Notes: generated by a model from the sequence alone, not told the origin. Shown: positions 8,769 through 17,756, counted from the first letter of the stretch. The stretch is 41,017 bases of DNA from Mycobacterium sp. ENV421 (GCF_002887815.1 NZ_PDHO01000036.1:1-41017); one strand, 5' to 3'. Translations and numbers: made by a program.

Positions 8769-10229
8769 ATGTATCTGCACAAACGTGTAAAGGTTCAGCT
8801 GGCCATCTTGACCGTGCTCGCCCTCGTCGCGATATCGCTGATGACGCTGCACTTCATGAAACTGCCGGCCAAACTCTTCGGTATCGGCCGATACACGGTG
8901 ACGATGGAACTGCCGCAAACCGGCGGACTCTACGCGACCGGCAACGTCACCTACCGCGGCACCGAAGTGGGTCGGGTGCAGTCGGTGCACCTCACCGACA
9001 CGGGCGTGGCCGCGGTGCTGTCGCTCAAATCCGGCATCGACATCCCCTCCGACGTCGAAGCCGAGGTGCACAGCCAGTCGGCGATCGGTGAACAGTACGT
9101 CGACCTGCTGCCCCGCAGCGACACCGCGCCCCCGTTGAAAAGCGGCGACGTCATCGCGCTGCGCGACACCTCCGTGCCACCCGACATCAACAAGCTGCTC
9201 GCCGCGGTCAACACCGGATTGCGGGCGATCCCGCGGGACAACCTCAACACCGCCGTAAACGAGGCATACACCGCCGTGGGCGGGTTGGGTCCCGAACTCA
9301 CCCGGCTGGTCCGGGCCTCGACCCAGTTGTCGATCGACGCCCGCAGCAACCTCGACTCACTGACGTCGTTGATCGACCAGTCCCAGCCGGTGCTGGACTC
9401 GCAGACCCAGACCTCCGATGCGATTCAGGCGTGGGCGGGCAATCTGGCCACGGTCACCAATGAACTGCAAACCCACGACAACGCGGTGGCAGGAATCATC
9501 GACCACGGCGGCCCCGCGGCCGGCGAGCTGCGACAACTCTTCGAGCGGTTCCAGCCAACCCTGCCGATCCTGCTGTCCAACCTGGTCAGTGTCGGCCAGG
9601 TCGCCCTCACCTACCGAAATGACCTCGAAGAACTGCTGGTGCTGCTGCCGCAAGCGGCCGCGATCCGCGCTGGAAGTGTTGTCGCCAACGCCAACACCAA
9701 GCAGAACTACCGAGGCGAGTACATAAGCTTCAACCTCAATCTCAACATCCCACCGGCCTGCACCACCGGGTTCCTGCCCACCCAGCAGCGGCGTCCCCCT
9801 TCCTTCGAGGACAGCCCCGAACGCCCCGCCGGCGACTTGTACTGCCGGGTGCCCCAGGATTCGCCGTTCAACGTACGCGGAGCGCGCAACCTTCCCTGCG
9901 AGACCGTTCCCGGCAAACGTGCACCGACGGTGAAAATGTGCGAAAGCGACGAGCAGTATGTGCCGCTCAACGACGGCTTCAACTGGAAGGGCGATCCCAA
10001 CGCCACCCTGTCCGGGCAGGACATCCCCCAGGGAGCTCCCGAATCACCACCGACCGCAGCCCCGCCCTCTGCTGCCGCGAGCCCGCCACCGGTCGCGGCC
10101 GCCCCGTACGACCCCGCCACGGGCACCTACATCGGACCCGACGGCCAGCAATACACCCAATCCGACCTCGCCCAGACCGGCCCGAAGGAGAAGACGTGGC
10201 AGACGATGCTGATGCCGCCGGGCAGTTGA
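8769..10229 (+). CDS. mceF: MceF, Mce-family protein, last gene of the operon
   Basis: A 486-residue Mce protein beginning immediately after mceE. The anchor is residues 10-30 and the MCE domain about 36-112 (GGLYATGNVTYRGTEVGRV and SQSAIGEQYVDLLPRSD). The middle is helical. The C-terminal third has the MceF-type NLNIPPACTTGFLP segment with several cysteines, and ends with a Pro- and Ala-rich linker plus DPATGTYIGPDGQQYTQSDL, a short tail motif often seen at the end of MceF proteins. It closes the operon: a convergent - strand gene lies 100 bases downstream, and no mce-associated (mas) genes follow. Confidence 0.93.
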   Translation: MYLHKRVKVQLAILTVLALVAISLMTLHFMKLPAKLFGIGRYTVTMELPQTGGLYATGNVTYRGTEVGRVQSVHLTDTGVAAVLSLKSGIDIPSDVEAEVHSQSAIGEQYVDLLPRSDTAPPLKSGDVIALRDTSVPPDINKLLAAVNTGLRAIPRDNLNTAVNEAYTAVGGLGPELTRLVRASTQLSIDARSNLDSLTSLIDQSQPVLDSQTQTSDAIQAWAGNLATVTNELQTHDNAVAGIIDHGGPAAGELRQLFERFQPTLPILLSNLVSVGQVALTYRNDLEELLVLLPQAAAIRAGSVVANANTKQNYRGEYISFNLNLNIPPACTTGFLPTQQRRPPSFEDSPERPAGDLYCRVPQDSPFNVRGARNLPCETVPGKRAPTVKMCESDEQYVPLNDGFNWKGDPNATLSGQDIPQGAPESPPTAAPPSAAASPPPVAAAPYDPATGTYIGPDGQQYTQSDLAQTGPKEKTWQTMLMPPGS

Positions 10230-10258
10230 GGACCGCTGGCAGTCAAGGGGTGCGCCGC

Positions 10259-10288
10259 GCCGGTGCCGGTGCCGGTGCCGGTGCCGGT
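10259..10288. repeat. Five tandem copies of GCCGGT
   Basis: The hexamer GCCGGT is repeated five times without change in the 99-base gap between the convergent mceF and metallo-hydrolase genes. It is non-coding here. A six-base unit can expand or contract by slippage, so it is a candidate variable-number locus. Confidence 0.8.
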
Positions 10289-10328
10289 GAGGCACTATGC
10301 CGAGTCCGCCGGCGCAGAGGATCACGCG

Positions 10329-11372
10329 TCAATGCTTCGGCCACCATGTGGTGACGGTGTCGCGCATCGGTTGTACGCGGTGTTCGGCCGCTAACAGCGC
10401 CAGATGGGCCAGTGTTTCACCGTTGGCTGCGCGGCGCATGAAATTGGGTACTTGAGCCCAGGGGCGCGACCACCCGAGCCGGGTGGTGATCTGCCAGCAG
10501 GTTGCCCCAGGGCAGTCGGCCACCGCGCGTTCGATCTCACCAAGGCGCGTGCGGTGATGGGTGACGAGTTCGTCCAGCCGAGTTGTGAATGCGTCGAAGC
10601 GGTATTCGTGGGCGGGAAGCACCTCGTCGGGCTGGTAGCCACGCAACTTGGCCAGCGAGGCAAGAAAGTCGGCAAGGGGATTGGCGGCCTGCTGGGGATG
10701 CACGGAGATGTTCGGGGTGATCCGCGGCAACACACAGTCGCCAGTCAGCATCAGCCTCCGGTCGGGCTCCACGAAGCAGAGATGCCCGGGCGAATGGCCG
10801 GGCGTCCAGATCGCGCGCAGGTTCCAGCCCGGCAGCGGGAGCCGATCGCCATCGTCGATGAACCCATCGGGCTCGGCCTGCCGGACGAACTGCCGGATTC
10901 CGAGTGACGCCGAGCCCAGTTCGTCCAACTCGGTCTCGGGCACTCCGCAGTCCGCCAGGAGGTCCCGCATGCTCGTCAAGAGGGGTTCCACCTCGCCATA
11001 GCGGGTGGGCAACACCGCGGCGTCTGCAGGATGCACCCCGATCCATGCTCCGGATTGCTCGCGCACCCGCCCGGCCAGTCCGTAGTGGTCGGGGTGTATG
11101 TGCGTGATCAGCACCGCCGAGACGTCTGTGATGTCGCATCCGGCCTTAGTCAGTCCCGCTACGAGCGCCGTCCACGCTTCGTCGGTGTCCCAGCCGGCAT
11201 CGACGATGGCGACCCCGTCGGGCAACTCGAAGGCATACACCAGCACGTATCGCAGCGGATTGTCCGGGATCGGCACCGGGATCGACCACAATCCCGGCCG
11301 CACCTGCTCCACCGGCGGCAACACGCCGTCGACCCAGGCCTGCCGTTGGACGGCCCCCGGTGCCTCGGCCAT
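10329..11372 (-). CDS. Metallo-beta-lactamase-fold hydrolase
   Basis: A 347-residue protein of the metallo-beta-lactamase superfamily (glyoxalase II/MBL-fold hydrolases). The zinc-binding motif is THIHPDHYG (HxHxDH) around residue 95, followed by the third metal site in TPGHSPGHLCFV and the bridging Asp in LMLTGDCVLP. A further His is in LPAHEYRF. I prefer ATG 11372, which has a strong Shine-Dalgarno (GGAGGAACAGCC), over an upstream in-frame start at 11414. It lies 55 bases downstream of the TetR gene on the same strand and is probably co-transcribed with it. Homologues hydrolyse thioesters, lactones or similar, and the substrate here is unknown. Confidence 0.85.
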   Translation of the reverse strand: MAEAPGAVQRQAWVDGVLPPVEQVRPGLWSIPVPIPDNPLRYVLVYAFELPDGVAIVDAGWDTDEAWTALVAGLTKAGCDITDVSAVLITHIHPDHYGLAGRVREQSGAWIGVHPADAAVLPTRYGEVEPLLTSMRDLLADCGVPETELDELGSASLGIRQFVRQAEPDGFIDDGDRLPLPGWNLRAIWTPGHSPGHLCFVEPDRRLMLTGDCVLPRITPNISVHPQQAANPLADFLASLAKLRGYQPDEVLPAHEYRFDAFTTRLDELVTHHRTRLGEIERAVADCPGATCWQITTRLGWSRPWAQVPNFMRRAANGETLAHLALLAAEHRVQPMRDTVTTWWPKH

Positions 11373-11427
11373 GGCTGTTCCTCCTATCGCGGACGCGGCG
11401 CGCACCCTCACCACGCCGAAATGTTAC

Positions 11428-12051
11428 TCATGATTCACGATCGAGGCTGGCACCGTCACTGGCTGGTATTCCGAGGACCGCGTGTCCCATGGCGACCAGA
11501 CGGGCAGCGACCCGCTCGGCGGGCAGGCCGGTCTCGCGGTACTGAAGGATCGACTGGATCGCGCCGATAGCACCATGCACGATCGCGCGGACTTCGGCCT
11601 CGTCGAGCTCCAGCCGCAACTCCGCGACCACGTGCACCCATTCCTCGATATAGAGTCGCTGTTTGCGCCGAAGCCGGCGCCGCTGCTCATCTGACAAGTT
11701 GTGCAACTCGCGGAAATAGACGATGGCCAGCTCCCGGTCGTTGATCACCAGCGAGACATGGTCGGCAATCAGCCCGGTCAACGCCTCGCGCTCGTCGCGA
11801 GCCTGGTTCACGATGGTCGAGGCCCGCTCCAGCAGCGCGTCGACCACCCGCTCGAACAGCGACGCGAGCACTGCGGCCTTGCTGTCGAAATGCCGGTAGA
11901 TTCCCGGTCCCACGATTCCAGCCGCCACACCGAGATCCGTCATCGACACGGCGTGATATCCCCGCTCGGCGATGAGCTCGGCGGCCGCGGCCAGAATCCG
12001 CTCACGCCGTTCGCCGCCCCGAGTCCGTTGAGTAACGACCGCTTCGCTCAT
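11428..12051 (-). CDS. TetR-family transcriptional regulator
   Basis: A 207-residue TetR regulator. The N-terminal helix-turn-helix occupies about residues 12-58 (RERILAAAAELIAERGYHAVSM, DLGVAAGIVGPGIYRHFDSKAAVL), followed by an all-helical ligand-binding domain resembling the TetR_C group found next to acyl-CoA and lipid genes. I chose ATG 12051, preceded by AGGAGGGGAAGG; the frame stays open upstream to 12504 but that part has no family similarity. It is divergent from the broken hydrolase at 12248 and probably controls itself, the downstream metallo-hydrolase and that hydrolase. A candidate operator (12138-12149) lies between them. Confidence 0.88.
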   Translation of the reverse strand: MSEAVVTQRTRGGERRERILAAAAELIAERGYHAVSMTDLGVAAGIVGPGIYRHFDSKAAVLASLFERVVDALLERASTIVNQARDEREALTGLIADHVSLVINDRELAIVYFRELHNLSDEQRRRLRRKQRLYIEEWVHVVAELRLELDEAEVRAIVHGAIGAIQSILQYRETGLPAERVAARLVAMGHAVLGIPASDGASLDRES

Positions 12052-12137
12052 CCTTCCCCTCCTCCTTGTGACCACACGAGCCGGCGCCCATTTCTGCACA
12101 GAGCTCTCGCGCCGCCGCCGCCGGCTGGCACCAATGC

Positions 12138-12149
12138 TAACAGCGGTTA
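12138..12149. promoter_or_regulatory. Candidate TetR operator (TAAC-4-GTTA)
   Basis: TAAC AGCG GTTA is a short inverted repeat in the 196-base divergent region between the TetR gene (start 12051) and the hydrolase pseudogene (start 12248). Position and symmetry suit a TetR-family operator. The repeat is short, so confidence is low. Confidence 0.3.
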
Positions 12150-12247
12150 ACACGCTGACGGGGCGGGTGATGAACTCCCACGGTGGCGGCCAAATTTTGC
12201 ACACCGCAGTCACACCTCGTGCCGTCGTCAACTGGTATGCAGAAGTC

Positions 12248-13135
12248 ATGTTCGAGGACTTCGATGCGACCGATGTGGACGTGGGCGGCATCCGTATCCA
12301 CGCCAGCGTCGGTGGCCAAGGGCCGCCGGTCCTGCTGCTGCACGGATACCCGCAGACGCACGTGATGTGGCACGAGGTGGCCCCGGCGCTGGCCAAGGGG
12401 CACACCGTGATCGCCGCCGACCTGCGCGGGTACGGCGACTCGGGCAAGCCGGCCTCGGAGTCCGACCACGCGTCATACGCCAAACGCGCGATGGCCGCCG
12501 ACATGGCCGGGCTGATGACGGCGTTGGGCCACGACCGGTTCGCCCTCGTCGGTCACGACCGCGGCGCGCGCGTCGTACACCGGTTCTGTCTTGACCACCC
12601 CGAGCGGGTTGACCGGGCAGCGGTGCTCGACATCGTCCCGACCCGGCATGTTTTCGCCAACGTGGACCGTGCCCTGGCGACCGTCTACGACCATTGGTTC
12701 TTCCTCGCCGAGCCGCCGGAGCTGCCCGAGGTCCTCATTGGCGGCGCGCCCGAGTATTTCCTGCGCCGCAAGCTCGACCAATGGTCGGGCCCGCACGCCA
12801 CGTTCACCGAGGCGGCGATGGCGGAGTAGATCCGCTGCTTCTCCGATCCCGAGACAATCCGAGCCAGCTGTGAGGACTACCGCGCCGCCGCGTCCATCGA
12901 CCTCGAGCACGACGACGCCGATGCGGACGCCGGCCGCCGCGTCACCTGCCCACTGCTGGTCCTGTGGGGAGCCCGCGGCTTCGTCGGTGTGGCATACGAC
13001 GTCCTCGCGGTCTGGCGCGCTTACGCCGACGACATACAAGGCCACGCGATTGATTGCGGTCACTTCATCCCCGAGGAGGCGCCGGCGGAGACGGTGGCAG
13101 CGCTGCGGGAATTCTTGCCGCTGGCGGCTGAATAG
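12248..13135 (+). pseudogene. Alpha/beta hydrolase (epoxide hydrolase / haloacetate dehalogenase type) with in-frame amber stop
   Basis: The frame starts at ATG 12248 and reads MFEDFDATDVDVGGIRIHAS, then the oxyanion motif LLHGYPQTHVMWHEVA and the nucleophile elbow VGHDRGARVVH, where Asp is the expected nucleophile in epoxide hydrolases and dehalogenases. At 12827-12829 a TAG replaces what relatives suggest is Tyr (AMAE-Y-IRCFSDPE). Downstream the same frame continues cleanly for 101 codons through CEDYRAAASIDLEHDDAD, PLLVLWGARG and DCGHFIPEEAP, which carries the catalytic His, to a TAG at 13133. The intact protein would be about 295 residues. As written, the cap domain and His are lost, so the product should be inactive. 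A one-base sequencing error is the main alternative. Confidence 0.85.
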
Positions 13136-13200
13136 GTTCTGGCGTTATCGTTGACCGTAATCCGGTGCAGCACAGCAGCTCTCAGGATCGCACTCGACGC

Positions 13201-13228
13201 CATGCCCGACGGCTGGGCGTCGGGCATG
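13201..13228 (+). terminator. Strong GC-rich hairpin, probable terminator
   Basis: CATGCCCGACG and CGTCGGGCATG form a perfect 11-bp stem around the six-base loop GCTGGG, 65 bases after the end of the hydrolase pseudogene. There is no T-run after the stem, which is common for mycobacterial intrinsic terminators. Confidence 0.6.
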
Positions 13229-13396
13229 TGTCAGCGAAACCCGAGTGGTCGGAAAACTCTGAGGCCACCTCGCTGGTTTGGGTAGGAACCGTGACACTGG
13301 GGCAGTAGCCTGCACTACATTTGTGTCGAAACCTGATGGCCGAAGGATGTGGCATTTGACGACGGGCGCCCGTCCATGGCCTGATCAGGGCAGTCA

Positions 13397-14184
13397 GTGG
13401 CACCGGCGGGCGGCACATTGACCGGCACCCAGGTCCAGCTGACATCCGGTGCCCTACATGTGGAATCGAATGGTGATCCGCTGGGGCGCATGATCCTTTG
13501 TGTGCACGGCCTGTCGGCCAATTGCCGATCGTTCGATCGATTCGTGCCGGTATTGACCAGTGCGGGCTACCACATCGTGACCATGGATCTACGGGGTCGT
13601 GGTCGCAGCGAAATCACCCCACCCGATTCCTACGGCTGGGACAGCCACGTCCGCGATCTGGTGGAGATCGCCGATCGCTACGGGGCTGAATCGTTCGACG
13701 TGATCGGTCACTCGATGGGAGGATTCATCGGAATGACCCTGGCCGCCCGGTATCCGCAGCGGTGCGGGCGGCTCGTGCTCATCGACGCCCTCGGTGTGCC
13801 TGAGCCCAGCGCTTTGCTGCCCATCACACGATCCATCGGCAGACTGGGCTCTGGGACAACTACTTTGCATGGGAGCTCGAACCCGTCGACGACGGCGTCC
13901 GGATTCGGACCGACTTGGGCGCTGTGACCGAGGACAGCGCTCACGCGGCAGCGCACGACATCTATGGGCTGTGGCGGCGGCTTGGCTGCCCGGTCCTGGT
14001 GGTCCGGGCCAGCAGGCCGATGGCACCTGGCGGCGGTCTGGTGGTCTCGCAGGCGGACGCCGAGCGGTTCGCCGCCGAGGCCCACGACGCAACGGTGATC
14101 GACGTCGACGCCGATCACTACTCCATCTTGATCAGCCCAACCGCAGTCAGCGCGGTTGAGCGATTCGTCGGCGTCGCCGCCTGA
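13397..14184 (+). pseudogene. Alpha/beta hydrolase with lid-region deletion and frameshift
   Basis: The first part (GTG 13397 to about 13850) encodes an alpha/beta hydrolase N-terminus: LCVHGLSANCRSFDRFVP, MDLRGRGRSE and the nucleophile elbow VIGHSMGGFIGM (Ser). After ITRSIGRLGS the frame becomes nonsense. From 13852, in another frame, the sequence resumes as WDNYFAWELEPVDDGVRIR and runs through DIYGLWRRLGCPVLVVRAS to DVDADHYSILI, which holds the catalytic His, ending at 14184. Relatives normally have a stretch of about 25-40 residues between the two parts, so a deletion in the lid that also shifted the frame is the simplest explanation. The protein cannot be made as one chain. Confidence 0.8.
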
Positions 14185-14260
14185 GACAAGCGAAAACTGA
14201 TTGCTCCCGATGCGTTCGGTCACATCTCGTGCTGGCGCGCGAAGTTCATCGTCTCGACCA

Positions 14261-14362
14261 GCGTTGTCTGCCAAGCACGCCAGCGCCGAACTGCGTGCGG
14301 AGGTGCGCAGCGGGCGCCCGGACGGTGCGGCGGTCGACGCCGTCCTCGCCGCGGCCGGAGAG
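14261..14362 (+). pseudogene. Fragment resembling the middle of an HD-domain/LuxR protein
   Basis: In one frame this short stretch reads KHASAELRAEVRSGRPDGAA then VDAVLAAAGE. That resembles the segment between an HD domain and the LuxR helix-turn-helix of a mycobacterial protein group, where it is normally followed by an Arg-rich linker and the DNA-binding domain. Neither the preceding HD domain nor the following helix-turn-helix is present, so it is a relic. The assignment rests on memory of family sequences and needs a database check. Confidence 0.45.
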
Positions 14363-14367
14363 CCGCG

Positions 14368-14541
14368 GTGTCCGAGCTGGACCTGACCGCCGCCGAGGAT
14401 CACGTACCCAGCGACTGCGTGGTCAACTTCGACAACATTCACACCCAGCCGCGCGGTGCATTCCGGCGTCGCATCACCCGACTGTCCGCAGCCCGCCTGC
14501 ACCAAGCAGGCCGCACCCTGCGGGCGGCCACCGGATGCTGA
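14368..14541 (+). pseudogene. C-terminal fragment of a MazF/PemK-type toxin
   Basis: From a GTG at 14368 the frame encodes 57 residues, including CVVNFDNIHTQPRGAFRRR, ITRLSAARLHQAGRTLRAAT and a final GC. This is the typical end of mycobacterial MazF/PemK endoribonuclease toxins (NFDNI and FRRRIT blocks and the terminal ALG/ATGC helix). The N-terminal half with the PG-xx-R catalytic region is missing, and no antitoxin gene precedes it. It is therefore a dead remnant of a toxin-antitoxin module. Confidence 0.65.
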
Positions 14542-14571
14542 CTCGCCGGGGAGCGGGTGAGACCCTGGTTG

Positions 14572-17200
14572 TCAGGTCTGGTATTCGCGCAGCAGATCCC
14601 AGAGTTCGGCGCGGTTGGTGGCGCCCGATCTCACCGAGGCGCGGTAGAGGTGTCCTTCCACCGTGCGCACCGACACGCACATCGCGTCGGCGATCTGTCG
14701 ATTCGACAATCCCTGCGCGACAAGGGAAATGATCTCGCGTTCGCGGGGCGTCAGCGGGAGGGGTTGGGCGGCTTCACGTAACGCGGGACTGACCGCGCCG
14801 CCGCATTCGCGCGCGAGCCGCTGGGCACGGCCCGCCGCGGTCAGAGCCGCGCCACGCAGGCCTTGGCCGCGGTAGGCGATGGCCGCATGGGCCGAGGCGT
14901 CGGCCGCGGCCAACATGTCGCCGATCTTCTCGAAGCCCGATGACGCCGCCCGCAGTGCGGCACCGTCGGCGGCGGCCAGCGCGGCCGCGAAGTCGAATGC
15001 CGCACCGGCGCGGGGCCCTTCGACGAGGTCGCGCAACTCGCCCAACCTGGCCGCTGTGGTGGTGTCACCGAAGTGCGTCGCCGTCTGCAACGACATCACC
15101 TCCCGCGCGAGCTGACCACGGCCGTGCGCCAGCTGTGCTGCCCGACGAGCGTGGGCGATCGCCTGGCTTACCGCGCCGCGCGCCGCGTCGGCCCAGGCCC
15201 TCGCAAGCAGGCTGTCGGTCTCCAAGAATGCAAATGAACGCTGTGCGCGGAACTGCACCCGCTCGAGCGCCGTTGCTGCGGCGGCCGAATCACCCAGCCG
15301 CGCCAGCGCCTCGGTCTCGACGATGGCGAACCGGTAGTACACCCCGGATGCGGCGTCGCCGGTGGCCATTGTCGCTGCGGCAGTGGACAATTCGTGTCGG
15401 GCCAGGTCGAGGCGGCCAGTCGCCAGCGCCGCGATCGCGGCGATCGCCGCACCTACCGCGTCGATGGTTCCGGGAGCGTCCGCGCATTGACGCTGCACGG
15501 CCTGTGCCCCGGCGAGGGCCTCATCGATCGATCCGGCCAGCGCGAGCGCCTTCACGTGGTACTCGGCGAGGCCCACCCCCATATAGGCGGAATCCGGTAA
15601 GTGCCTGGCCCGTTCGTAACCCTGTATCGCGATCGGCGCAAGCTCGGCGAGGCGGCCGGTGTCACCCAGCGCGATGACGAGTGCCCACGCTGCGATCAAC
15701 GACAAGAAGTCGCCCAGCTCGTCGGGACTGACCTGCGCCGAGGTGGCCAGGGCCTCGGCCGGACGACCCGACATCGCCAACTGGGTCCCGCGCAGCGCCA
15801 GACCCGCTTGCCGCATCACGGCGTTCTGGCTGTGCAGCGCGGTGTCGACCAACTTCCAAGCCGCCTCGGGCCGGTCCAGCTGCGTCCACAGATTGGCGCC
15901 CTTCAGGGCGAAGGCGTAGGCGCGATGGTTGTCGAGGGCCTCGGCCCGCAGCGCGGCCAGAGCGTCCTGCGATTCCTCCGGCCGGTTGAGCAGCGCCAGG
16001 GCCTGCGCGCACAGCAGTGCGGCGTCTGCTGGGCCGCCGGCCCGGGCGCTGGCACCGGCGAGCCGCTCGGCCAGCCCGAGGTCGAAGCGCAGGAACGCGG
16101 CGTGGGCGGCATCGAACAGCAATGTTGGTTCCGGTACCAGGTCGGAGTCCAGCCACAACACCCCCAGCCGAAGGGTTTCGGTGTCGTCCCGGTGAACACG
16201 TTTCGCCAGCTCCGAGGCGACCCGTCCACGCAGCCTGCGCAGCCGCAACGGCCCGGCTCGATCGCGGCGGATTTCACCGTAGAGGGGATGGCCGATGCGC
16301 ACGACTGATCCGCCGCTGATGCCGCTGACTGCGAGCAGGCCGCGACTTTCGGCATCCTCCACAACCGATGGGCCACCAGGGCCGACAACACCGCAGCTGC
16401 ACGGGCTCGGCCACCGCCACCAGATCGACGGCCTCCAAAATGGGCTGTAGTACCGAACCGACCTGCGATTCGATCAGGTCGATCAGCGTCGCCGACATCA
16501 CGGGCACACCCGTCCAGGTCCAAGCGCCGCCGGTGTTCACCAGCCGACGCGCCGCGGCCTCCTGGGCGACCAGGTGCCGCAGAAACAGGACGTTTCCGCC
16601 GGTCGACTCCCACATTCGCCGCACACAATCGGGATCGAGGCGACCGACCAGCGCACCGGCCAGCAGCGTTTCGGATTCGGTGCGCGACAACGGCTGCAGC
16701 TCGAGCAGCTGCAGGTAGCCGTCCTTCCACAGGGCGGTCACGGCGTCGGGAAGCGCCGCGCCGCCGCGAATGGTCACGATGACCGCGGCCGCCCTGCGCA
16801 GCACGACCTGATGCAGGACGAACGCCGACAAGTCATCGAGCAGGTGCGCATCATCCACGAAGATGACAGCCCGACCGCCGCGGCGCGCCGCCGTCAGCCG
16901 CTCGATCACCGCGCCGACCAATTGCAGGGGGCTGCCGTGGACGCCGGTCGCCCACTCGGCAAATGCGCCCAACGGAATCGCCTGCGCGCTTTGGGTTCCC
17001 GCCGCCCAGCGCACGGTCGCGCCGGCAACCGAAGCTGCCGTGGCGGCCTCGCGGGCCAGCCGAGTCTTGCCGACACCGGCGCGCCCGATAATGGCCACCC
17101 CGGCCGGTGCAGTGCGGTCGCCGAGCGCGTCGGCAATCAAACGCAGTTCTTCGCCGCGACCGATCAGGGGCCACACGGCAGTTGCCGTTGTATCCCCCAC
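14572..17200 (-). pseudogene. LuxR-family ATP-dependent regulator (LAL type), broken by two one-base deletions
   Basis: Read from GTG 17200 (Shine-Dalgarno AGGAGGTGG) the product starts with an AAA/NB-ARC ATPase: Walker A GRAGVGKTRLA near residue 40 and Walker B AVIFVDDAHLLDD near 118. The frame holds to about residue 268 (VAEPVQL, 16395). A third frame then carries AVLSALVAHRL for about 33 bases, and from about 16362 another frame continues with EDAESRGLLAVSGISGG through a long helical TPR-like region to a C-terminal LuxR domain (LTPREREIISLVAQGLSNRQ). Restoring one C (+ strand) near 16361 and one near 16395 would give a single protein of about 875 residues. If the deletions are real, this is a pseudogene; if they are sequencing errors, it is an intact large activator. 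Confidence 0.82.
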
Positions 17201-17399
17201 GGGCCACCTCCTGGGCGAACGACCGTTTCGCGACTCGCCGGAAGCCTATCGCCGGTCCGGTGCATATTCGCCGTACTGACGTTGTTTCCGGCTTTTCCGA
17301 TAAGCGTGTCGGCGACGGCGTCGCCGCATGCACGACCCCGCAGTGCAGCGGCTGGAATCCCGAGACAGCCACGCGAAGGCACCTGCCAGGCACGCGATG

Positions 17400-17630
17400 T
17401 CAGTCCTTGGCGCCGTCGAATTCGCCGACGACGGCAGCGATGGCCGCCAGCTTCGCCTCGGCCAACGTCATGAACGTCGCGATCGCCTCGCGTTCCACCC
17501 CGATGCGGTCGGCGATCAGCTCGTCGGACAAACCGGCGTCACGCAGCCGAAGCGCCTCCGAATACGCCGGCGGGAGTCGATTCAGGGCGACATCGCGCCG
17601 ATCTCGATGAGCGGCCACGACGGTGAGCAT
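17400..17630 (-). CDS. Small sigma-70 region-4-like helix-turn-helix protein
   Basis: A 76-residue protein with LPPAYSEALRLRDAGLSDEL followed by IADRIGVEREAIATFM. This looks like the helix-turn-helix of sigma factor region 4 (the part that reads the -35 box) without any region 2. Similar stand-alone proteins of this size occur in mycobacteria next to LuxR-type regulators. The start is ATG 17630. It lies upstream of and in the same direction as the broken LuxR gene, and is divergent from the P450 gene, with two identical palindromes in between. It could act as an anti-sigma, co-activator or DNA-binding accessory; its actual role is unknown. Confidence 0.65.
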   Translation of the reverse strand: MLTVVAAHRDRRDVALNRLPPAYSEALRLRDAGLSDELIADRIGVEREAIATFMTLAEAKLAAIAAVVGEFDGAKD

Positions 17631-17656
17631 GCGCCGCGCAGCAGCTTAGGATACAG

Positions 17657-17668
17657 GTAGTCGACTAC
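17657..17668. promoter_or_regulatory. Palindrome GTAGTCGACTAC, copy 1 of 2
   Basis: A perfect 12-bp palindrome 27 bases upstream of the sigma-region-4-like gene start. An identical copy occurs at 17745, with centres 88 bp apart. The location in a divergent promoter region suggests an operator bound by a dimeric regulator, but the regulator is unknown. Confidence 0.55.
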
Positions 17669-17744
17669 TCCACCATCCATCCGCCCCGAGGATTTGGCCA
17701 GGTCAGCGCGGTCTGCCTGAAAGCCCCGACGCCGCCGAAATGAA

Positions 17745-17756
17745 GTAGTCGACTAC
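17745..17756. promoter_or_regulatory. Palindrome GTAGTCGACTAC, copy 2 of 2
   Basis: Exact second copy of the 12-bp palindrome, ending 64 bases before the chosen P450 start codon. Together with copy 1 it brackets the centre of the 190-base divergent region. Confidence 0.55.

Noticed and set aside
7731..9071. Long - strand open frame opposite mceE and mceF
   Set aside because: Same GC-driven shadow effect; the + strand proteins are unambiguous Mce subunits.
10259..10288. Tandem repeats considered as a CRISPR array
   Set aside because: The unit is only six bases with no spacers; it is a simple tandem repeat.
12138..12149. TAAC-AGCG-GTTA considered as a KstR site
   Set aside because: The KstR motif has AAC and GTT two bases apart; here they are four apart, so a cholesterol-regulon assignment is not supported.
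14368..14541. Functional MazF toxin
   Set aside because: Only the C-terminal part is present; the N-terminal catalytic region and an antitoxin are missing.
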